Source: an uncultured Lachnospiraceae bacterium (GTDB lineage Bacteria; Bacillota; Clostridia; Lachnospirales; Lachnospiraceae). From it: a stretch of 16,804 nt of DNA. The notes below the pieces were generated by a model. The model was not told the origin of the DNA. It searched no databases and worked only from the letters and a program-made list of their open reading frames with translations. This document shows, piece after piece, positions 7,930-13,983 of the stretch (positions are counted from its first letter, which is position 1; every line of letters starts with the position of its first letter). Both the position numbers and the translations under genes were made by a program. The stretch spans positions 1 through 16,804 of the forward strand of contig OMRN01000137.1 in NCBI GenBank assembly GCA_900313265.1, written 5' to 3'.

Positions 7930-7956
7930 ATGTTCTTTTTTTCCCGGAACTTTTGT

Positions 7957-8538
7957 TTATTCCGGACAGTTTATTATCTTTTCATACTCTTCCTGCGTAT
8001 TCACATTCATAAGATTCTTTTTTTCCAGACCGGACTGATCCAGATCCGCATATAAGGTATGAACCCGAAAAAGTAATTCACTCAGTTTATAATTCTCCTC
8101 CCGAATCAGGGTCTCGATTACCGGGAGCACCGATTTATGATAGACTGCACATACCGGATGGATTTTTCCACCCTCCCTAAACACATATGCATTATATTCC
8201 GGTGTGATAAGATTCACCAGGTAAAGTGCCGTTTTCCCCGTAACATACGGCATATCCACGGCGCAGACAAAAAGGTATTCCTCTCTCGCTATAAGAAGTC
8301 CTCGCCTGATTCCCTCCATCGGGCCGATTCCCCGGTTCTCATCCACGCACACTCTCAGACCGGTCTTGGCATAGTCCCCTTCCTTCGCCACCGAAATAAA
8401 AACTTCCGAAATCCCGTCGCACGTAAGCTCCCCTGCCAGGTGTTCAAGCATGGTCGTCTGTTTCCATTTTAAGGAAGCTTTATCCTGTCCCATGCGGCTT
8501 GATTTGCCGCCGGATAAAATCATCGCCGAAATATTCAC
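7957..8538 (-). CDS. mobA: Molybdenum cofactor guanylyltransferase MobA
   Basis: This enzyme transfers GMP from GTP to Mo-molybdopterin, giving the guanine dinucleotide cofactor needed by formate dehydrogenase. It has 193 residues, normal for MobA. The N-terminal nucleotide-binding signature is ILSGGKSSRMGQDKASL (7-23), the metal-binding Asp lies in CAVDMPYV (92-99), and the substrate region includes IHPVCAVYH (126-134) and the terminal NVNT (178-181). The start is GTG at 8538, with GAGGA centred about 12-14 bases upstream, which is rather far. An in-frame ATG (residue 6) would cut into the conserved N-terminus, so GTG is preferred. It lies 19 bases after fdhD and 56 bases before mogA on the same strand. 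Its position beside the formate dehydrogenase gene suggests it serves this enzyme. The matching MobB is in the fusion of the facing operon. Confidence 0.92.
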   Translation of the reverse strand: MNISAMILSGGKSSRMGQDKASLKWKQTTMLEHLAGELTCDGISEVFISVAKEGDYAKTGLRVCVDENRGIGPMEGIRRGLLIAREEYLFVCAVDMPYVTGKTALYLVNLITPEYNAYVFREGGKIHPVCAVYHKSVLPVIETLIREENYKLSELLFRVHTLYADLDQSGLEKKNLMNVNTQEEYEKIINCPE

Positions 8539-8557
8539 AATCGTTTCATTTCCTCAG

Positions 8558-9307
8558 TTATTCGCAAATTTCAATCTGATCCGGATAAGCTTTCACAATC
8601 AGGGTAACACCGTATTCCTTTGCAAGGCTTACCGCGTCCGCCGTGGGAACGGCTTTTGAAGCTAAAAGCGGTATTCCGGCATGGATTACATGGTACATCA
8701 TATCCGCTAAAACTCTTCCGGAAATAAAAAGGAAACATTCCGAAAGATTAATCCCGTTTAAAATGGCATATCCGATTGCCTTAAGTACCGTATTCCGCCT
8801 TCCGAAATCCTCGCATGTAAACAGAATTTCTTCCCCGTGTGCAAGAATACAGGCATGAGTTCCAAGCGTGGTATTGTGAACCGGCATTCCCTTGGAAAAG
8901 TATTTCGCCGCTTCAAAAATCCATTCCGTTTTCCACTCACTCTCCGGAATTTTATTGAAATCTGTTTCTTTATCTTTTGAATCCTTAAAATCCTTCTTAA
9001 CAACGCCCTCACGCTTTCCCTGTAAAACCACGTTCACATTTTCGCGGGAATCATCAAAAAGGATTTCTTTGATTTCTTCCTTCCCGGAAATATATCCCGA
9101 TGTAAACAAGCATCCTACGGTCATTTCCTTAAGATACTCATCGGAACATACCGTATGAATCGTTTTTTCGTCATTAATGCAGATGGAAAGGGAATGTTCT
9201 TTCACAAGAAAACTTCTTTTTGTTTCTTTCGTTCCGTCAGACCTGATTACGGTCCGAACCGTTTCTTCCGCAAGACCGTCCATCGTTATATTTCCCGCTT
9301 CTTCCAT
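8558..9307 (-). CDS. fdhD: Formate dehydrogenase accessory sulfurtransferase FdhD
   Basis: FdhD delivers sulfur to the Mo-bis-MGD cofactor of formate dehydrogenase and is required for its activity. From the ATG at 9307 it has 249 residues. Family motifs are the TVGCLFTSGYI region (63-73), TTLGTHACIL (146-155) in place of the usual TGGxHAA, EDFGRRNTVLKAIG (166-179), the SGR (196-198) with nearby DMM, and AGIPLLASKAVPTADAVSLA (210-229). The loop where most FdhD proteins carry CxxC is here a charged stretch (about 97-122) with no cysteine. The only nearby candidate is Cys153. The start at 9307 lies 14 bases after the fdhA stop with a purine-rich GGTGGAAGG before it. An ATG at 9355 would add 16 residues and overlap fdhA by 34 bases, but without a good site. 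It could be a divergent but working FdhD or one using another cysteine. Confidence 0.9.
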   Translation of the reverse strand: MEEAGNITMDGLAEETVRTVIRSDGTKETKRSFLVKEHSLSICINDEKTIHTVCSDEYLKEMTVGCLFTSGYISGKEEIKEILFDDSRENVNVVLQGKREGVVKKDFKDSKDKETDFNKIPESEWKTEWIFEAAKYFSKGMPVHNTTLGTHACILAHGEEILFTCEDFGRRNTVLKAIGYAILNGINLSECFLFISGRVLADMMYHVIHAGIPLLASKAVPTADAVSLAKEYGVTLIVKAYPDQIEICE

Positions 9308-9321
9308 CAGACCTTCCACCT

Positions 9322-12039
9322 TCAGTTCTCCTGCTTCTTTATACGGACCGCACATACCTTATACTCCGGTATTCTTGCAATATCATCCAGTTCGGCATTC
9401 GTAATCATATTAACGGGAGAATCCTCAAAATGGAAAGGCATCCAGGTTTCCCCTTCCGAAACCTTCCTGCCCACATGGGCCGTGGCGGTAATCTCTCCTC
9501 TTCTGCTGCTTACGATAATCCTCTCACCGTTCTCAATACCGAGTTTTTCGGCATCCTTATAATTGATTTCGATAAATCCTTCCCCTGCTAAGTCCACCAG
9601 TCCCTTCGAACGGGCCGTCATGGCCGCCGCATTATAATGATAAAGGATTCGTCCCGTGGAAAGAATAAACGGATATTCCTCATCCGGCAGTTCCCTTGAT
9701 TCATTAAATGCTGCGGGATAGAGCAAAACCTTTCCTCTTACCGGTTTTCCCACATGCAAGATGGGCGTTCCGGGGTGATTTTTATCCGGACACGGCCACT
9801 GAATACCGCCATCCCGGTCAAGTCTTTCGTGACTGATTCCGTGAAAGCTCGGCGTTACGGATGCGATTTCATCCATAATCTGAGCCGGCGTCATAAACTT
9901 CTGCGGATATCCCATGGCATTCATAAGATCCGTAATAATTTCCGTATCCGGTCTCATGTCGCCCCGAAGCGTTACCGCCCTGCGGATTCTCTGTACACGT
10001 CTCTCGGTGTTGGTAAAGGTACCTTCCTTCTCCGCATAGCTGATTCCGGGAAGAATAACATCCGCATATTTCGCGGTTTTGGTCATGAAAAGATCCTGTA
10101 CAACCAGGAAATCCAGGCTTTCCAAGGCCTTTTCGATATGATGGGTATCGGGGTCGGATACAATCGGATCCTCTCCGCAAATATAAAGTCCTTTTATTTT
10201 TCCCTCAATGGCGGCCGGAAAAACATCCGTTGCTTTCAGTCCCGGTTTTGCACTTAATTTAACACCCCAGGCTTCTTCGAATTTCTTTTGTACTTCGGGA
10301 TTATCCACTTTCTGATAGCCCGGATAATCCGTGGGCATGGCTCCCATGTCGCAGGCTCCCTGAACGTTATTCTGTCCGCGAAGAGGGTTCACGCCGCATC
10401 CGCTCTTTCCGATTTTTCCGCAGATGGCTGCCATATTCGAAAGGCACATAACACCCTCGGTACCGCTCGAATGCTCCGTAACACCGAGGCAGTAGATAAT
10501 CGGGGCTTTCGGTGCCGTCGCATACATTCTGGCCGCTTCTATGAGTTTATCGGGATCGATATGACAGATTTTCGCAACCTTTTCGGGAGTATACTCCTCT
10601 ACGAGTTTTTTCAGTTCCTCATAGCCTTCGGTAAACTCATTAATGTAATCATGATCCACCAAATCTTCTTTTATCATGACATGCATCATGCCGTTGATTA
10701 AAGCCACATTTGTTCCGGGGCGAAGCTTTAAATGGATGTCCGCCGATTTCGTAAGTCCGATATCACGGGGATCCGCCACAATCAGGCGGGTTCCGTTCTG
10801 AACGGCTTTTCGGATTCTCATTCCCACAACGGGATGTGCCTCTTCCGGGTTGGATCCGATTAGAAAAATACAATCAACATTCTTTGTGATGTCCGCTATC
10901 GGATTGGTCATGGCTCCCGATCCCAGCGTCCTTGCCAGGCCCGCAACCGTAGCGGAATGGCATACTCTGGCACAGTTATCGGTATTGTTGCTTCCGAAAC
11001 AGGTTCGTACCATTTTCTGAACCATGTAGATATCTTCGTTGGCGGATCTCGAACAGGCAAATCCCGCCAGTGCTTCGCCGCCATACTGATCCTTGATTTC
11101 CATAAAACGCTTTGCCGTGTAGGAAATGGCCTCATACCAGGTCGCTTCCCTGAATTCGCCCGTTTCTCTGTCTTTAATAAGCGGCTTGGTCAGCCTGTCC
11201 TTGGAATAGATAAAATCAAAGCTTCCGGAACGTCCCTTGACACAGAGTCTGCGGTGATTGGCCGGTCCGTCAACCGTTTCCACATCAACGATTTTATCCC
11301 CTCTTAAAATCAGATTAAACTGACAGCCGGTTGCACAGTGCGGACATGTTGTCTGAACGCGTGTTGCCTCCCAGCTGCGGTACTCCTTTTTCCGTTTCAG
11401 ATACAGTGCGCCGGTAGGACAGACGCTCGTACAGTTTCCGCAACTCTCACAGCCGTTGGTCTTATAATCTTTTCCGAATGCGGGAAGTACCATGGTTTTA
11501 TTTCCGCATCGCTCGCCGGCAAGAACACCGTTACAGGAAATGTTCTGACACACGTTTACGCAGCGCTGACACTGGATACATTTATCGGAATCGAAGGCAA
11601 TATAAGGATTGTCGTCTGCTATTCTCTTAGCCGGGTCCCCTGTCAAAACTCTGGAGCCCTGATATACATTCTTATCCGCCTTATACTGGTTACTTAACTG
11701 CTGCAGCCGGCAGGTTCCGTTTGCCGGGCAGTTCATGCACTGCAGTTTGTGATTGGCTAAAAGAAGGTTTAAGATATCCCTCCGGTATTCCGTAAGCCTG
11801 TCGCTTTCCGTTGTAATTACCATGCCCTCTAAGCATTTCGTACGGCAGGCGGGAAGAAGCGCATTATACCCTTCCACTTCCACCATACACAGTCTGCACA
11901 TACCGACATCGGATACCCCCACCAGATAACAAAGGGTGGGAATCTCGATTCCGATTTCCGTGGCAGCATCTAAAATGGTGGTCCCTTTTTTGACCTCTGT
12001 TTTTATTTCATTGATTACAACACTGATTTTCTCACTCAT
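9322..12039 (-). CDS. fdhA: Formate dehydrogenase catalytic (alpha) subunit, Mo-bis-MGD, cysteine type
   Basis: This cytoplasmic molybdoenzyme oxidises formate to CO2, or runs in reverse. It has 905 residues with a NuoG-like N-terminus. There is a 2Fe-2S ferredoxin domain with Cys37, 48, 51 and 65; a His-Cys cluster with His97 and Cys101, 104, 110; and two 4Fe-4S motifs, CIQCQRCVNVC (154-164) and CESCGNCTSVC (197-207). The molybdopterin domain follows, with its own 4Fe-4S ligands Cys232, 235, 239 and 266. The active-site segment DNCARVCHSATVAG places Cys360 and His361 where selenocysteine-His stands in E. coli FdhF; the codon is TGC, so no selenocysteine is used. The C-terminal molydop-binding domain starts near LSTGRILYHYN and ends at residue ~900. 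The ATG overlaps the preceding gene by 8 bases and has AGGAGG upstream, implying coupled translation. Formate is a strong family inference, backed by fdhD next door. Confidence 0.93.
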   Translation of the reverse strand: MSEKISVVINEIKTEVKKGTTILDAATEIGIEIPTLCYLVGVSDVGMCRLCMVEVEGYNALLPACRTKCLEGMVITTESDRLTEYRRDILNLLLANHKLQCMNCPANGTCRLQQLSNQYKADKNVYQGSRVLTGDPAKRIADDNPYIAFDSDKCIQCQRCVNVCQNISCNGVLAGERCGNKTMVLPAFGKDYKTNGCESCGNCTSVCPTGALYLKRKKEYRSWEATRVQTTCPHCATGCQFNLILRGDKIVDVETVDGPANHRRLCVKGRSGSFDFIYSKDRLTKPLIKDRETGEFREATWYEAISYTAKRFMEIKDQYGGEALAGFACSRSANEDIYMVQKMVRTCFGSNNTDNCARVCHSATVAGLARTLGSGAMTNPIADITKNVDCIFLIGSNPEEAHPVVGMRIRKAVQNGTRLIVADPRDIGLTKSADIHLKLRPGTNVALINGMMHVMIKEDLVDHDYINEFTEGYEELKKLVEEYTPEKVAKICHIDPDKLIEAARMYATAPKAPIIYCLGVTEHSSGTEGVMCLSNMAAICGKIGKSGCGVNPLRGQNNVQGACDMGAMPTDYPGYQKVDNPEVQKKFEEAWGVKLSAKPGLKATDVFPAAIEGKIKGLYICGEDPIVSDPDTHHIEKALESLDFLVVQDLFMTKTAKYADVILPGISYAEKEGTFTNTERRVQRIRRAVTLRGDMRPDTEIITDLMNAMGYPQKFMTPAQIMDEIASVTPSFHGISHERLDRDGGIQWPCPDKNHPGTPILHVGKPVRGKVLLYPAAFNESRELPDEEYPFILSTGRILYHYNAAAMTARSKGLVDLAGEGFIEINYKDAEKLGIENGERIIVSSRRGEITATAHVGRKVSEGETWMPFHFEDSPVNMITNAELDDIARIPEYKVCAVRIKKQEN

Positions 12040-13867
12040 CTCCGCGACCTCCTTTCAAAACACCGCAGCCATGGTGGTCACACCGGAGACACCGGCCGGA
12101 CTCGCGCATGGCCTCTTCATAGGTCATGGATAGTTCTACAGGTTCAAAATTATCTTTACGTTCAAACGGATCTTTCTCCTCAAGTTCCGCCCTCGCCGTC
12201 GGAATACAGGGATTCGGAAGTGCTACGGGAATCTCGGGGTTCGTCTTCACCTTATGATGATATCCCAGGTATTCATCGATATTAAATGCCGCAACCTGTC
12301 CGGCCGCTATGGCATTGATTGCGGTGGACGGACCGGTAACACAGTCTCCGCCGGAGAATACCCCTTTTAAATCTTTTACCATGCATTCCTCATTTGCCGA
12401 AATTCTTCCTCTTTCCACCGGAATTCCCGCTGTTTCAAAAGAAGATACATCGGTCTTTTGTCCCACGGCAAGAATTAAATAATCACACGGGAAGCGGTAA
12501 GGATAATTGGAAGAATGCTCCGTTGTCATCATACCGTATTCATCGTATTCTCCCACGATTTCCGGCTGAAGCCAGACGGCACGGACTTCTTCGGTTTCAT
12601 TGTCCGTTTCGATATTTAAGAAACTGAGTAAAGTACGGAAACGTACTCCCTCCTGCATCGCTCCGGTAATCTCCTCCTGCACGGCCGTATAATCGTCTCT
12701 CTTTCTGGTAAAAACATGTACGGACTGTGCTTTTAAACGAACGGCCGTACGGGCGGCATCCATCGCCACGTTTCCGCCGCCGATTAAGGCAACTCTCTTT
12801 CCTTCAATCGAGCCAAGTTCACCTTTCGAAACCAGCTGCAGGAAATCCGCTGCCGGAATGACATTCTTTGCATTTGCACCGTCCACGGGCATACGGTTTC
12901 CGATTTGTGCACCGAGCGCAAGATAGACTGCGTCCGATTTTTCCCTGATTTCTTCAAAAGAAATGTCTTTCCCGATTTTTGTATTTCCGAGGAAATGAAT
13001 CTCTCCGGCGGAAAGAATGACATTGATATCCCGGTCCAGAGCCTCCTTCGGAAGACGATACTCCGGAATTCCGTACCGGAGCATTCCACCGGGCTTTTCG
13101 TGTTCGTCATAAATCATAACGGAATGTCCCATCAGTGCCAGGTAATAAGCGGCTGTCAGGCCGGACGGTCCCGCTCCGATAATCGCTATTTTCTTGCCCG
13201 TGGATACATTTCTCTTTGGCGGATTTACCGTGTCCGCTTTTACGCATTCCACGGCATATTTTTTAAGTCCTCTGATATTGACGGCATCGTCCACTATGGC
13301 CCGACGGCACCGGCTCTCACATGGATGCTCACATACCATGGCGCAGGCAGTCGGGAAAGGATTGCGTTCGCGGATTTTTCCGATGGCACCTGCATAATCC
13401 TCTTCCTTGATTAACGCAATATATCCCGGAACATCAACATGCGCCGGGCACATGGTCACGCAGGGAATGGTCTGCTTTACATCCGTAACACAGTGATTAT
13501 TCTTAACATGACTTTCGTATTCATCGGGAAACTGTTCAAGACTGTCTAAAATCAGCTGAGCCGCGGAAATACCGATGGCGCAGTCGGAACTTAAAGCAAT
13601 CATTTCACACATGTTCCTTAACTTCTCCACGACTTCTTCCCCGGCTGAACCGGCTAAAATACTCTGCAGCATCCTGTCCACTTCAAGAAGCCCGTCACGG
13701 CACGGAATACATTTTCCGCAGGACTGATTCATTGAAATCTGAAGCAATGACCGGTAAAGTGCAATCGGGCACATCCCCGGCGGATAGGAATTCATTCTCG
13801 AACGAAACTTATATAATACCGTATCGATTCTTTCGTTCATACTGCCTTTCGGCGTCAGTTTCTTCAC
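12032..13867 (-). CDS. NAD(P)-linked FAD/Fe-S subunit of formate dehydrogenase (NuoF-cluster/GltD-like fusion)
   Basis: This 611-residue flavoprotein is probably the electron-transfer partner of the catalytic subunit, carrying electrons between its clusters and NAD(P). Residues ~30-120 match only the C-terminal 4Fe-4S domain of NuoF, with SCGKCIPC (49-56) and Cys96; the NuoF FMN/NADH domain is absent. Residues ~130-610 match the small subunit of glutamate synthase: cluster cysteines 136, 140, 175, 179, 183 and 187, FAD motif GAGPSG (231-236), NAD(P) motif GGGNVAMD (363-370) and the second FAD motif near SGGDCVTGPSTA (506-514). The C-terminus adds CLRCDHHGC (593-601). The TRKR after the second nucleotide fold (387-390) recalls the NADPH-preferring YRR pattern. 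Geobacter SfrB-type proteins share this layout. The start is GTG with AGGAGG eight bases upstream. It opens the operon and overlaps fdhA by 8 bases. It is not a true glutamate synthase: no large subunit is near. Confidence 0.87.
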   Translation of the reverse strand: MKKLTPKGSMNERIDTVLYKFRSRMNSYPPGMCPIALYRSLLQISMNQSCGKCIPCRDGLLEVDRMLQSILAGSAGEEVVEKLRNMCEMIALSSDCAIGISAAQLILDSLEQFPDEYESHVKNNHCVTDVKQTIPCVTMCPAHVDVPGYIALIKEEDYAGAIGKIRERNPFPTACAMVCEHPCESRCRRAIVDDAVNIRGLKKYAVECVKADTVNPPKRNVSTGKKIAIIGAGPSGLTAAYYLALMGHSVMIYDEHEKPGGMLRYGIPEYRLPKEALDRDINVILSAGEIHFLGNTKIGKDISFEEIREKSDAVYLALGAQIGNRMPVDGANAKNVIPAADFLQLVSKGELGSIEGKRVALIGGGNVAMDAARTAVRLKAQSVHVFTRKRDDYTAVQEEITGAMQEGVRFRTLLSFLNIETDNETEEVRAVWLQPEIVGEYDEYGMMTTEHSSNYPYRFPCDYLILAVGQKTDVSSFETAGIPVERGRISANEECMVKDLKGVFSGGDCVTGPSTAINAIAAGQVAAFNIDEYLGYHHKVKTNPEIPVALPNPCIPTARAELEEKDPFERKDNFEPVELSMTYEEAMRESGRCLRCDHHGCGVLKGGRGDE

Positions 13868-13875
13868 AATAACAT

Positions 13876-13881
13876 CCTCCT
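13876..13881 (-). promoter_or_regulatory. Ribosome binding site fixing the GTG start of the fdh flavoprotein
   Basis: A perfect AGGAGG on the minus strand lies eight bases before GTG at 13867. The ATG that lies between the two runs into a stop after three codons (ATG TTA TTG TGA), so GTG is the supported start. Confidence 0.75.
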
Positions 13882-13940
13882 GATTTATTCGTCATCCCGG
13901 CCGGCTTCATCCGTTTCCCGGCTTTCTACTCGCCTTTTCT

Positions 13941-13972
13941 TTAAAAAACGTTTTTCTTAAAAACCGTTTTGG
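13941..13972. repeat. Tandem 16-base near-repeats with AAAACGTTTT-like cores between the c-di-GMP gene and the fdh operon
   Basis: Two adjacent 16-base units, TTAAAAAACGTTTTTC and TTAAAAACCGTTTTGG, match at 13 of 16 positions. The first contains a perfect 12-base palindrome (13944-13955), and a third related CGTTTTT follows at 13979. They lie in the 116-base gap upstream of the fdh operon and just after the stop of the GGDEF-EAL gene, the only place in the window where an fdh promoter or a terminator for the upstream gene could sit. They could be tandem operator half-sites or parts of a weak AT-rich terminator hairpin. I see no clear -35/-10 pair, so the role is inferred. Confidence 0.35.
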
Positions 13973-13983
13973 CACAATCGTTT

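Noticed and set aside
9754..10257. A 167-residue plus-strand frame, and its neighbours, opposite fdhA
   Set aside because: The minus-strand frame has unmistakable formate dehydrogenase motifs throughout; the plus-strand product has no recognisable domain.
9322..12039. Selenocysteine-containing formate dehydrogenase or NADH dehydrogenase subunit G
   Set aside because: The active-site codon is TGC and no in-frame TGA exists; NuoG lacks the DNCARVCH active-site segment and would sit among other nuo genes.
12032..13867. Glutamate synthase small subunit (gltD)
   Set aside because: Although most of the chain is GltD-like, it has a NuoF-type Fe-S domain in front, overlaps fdhA by 8 bases and has no glutamate synthase large subunit near.
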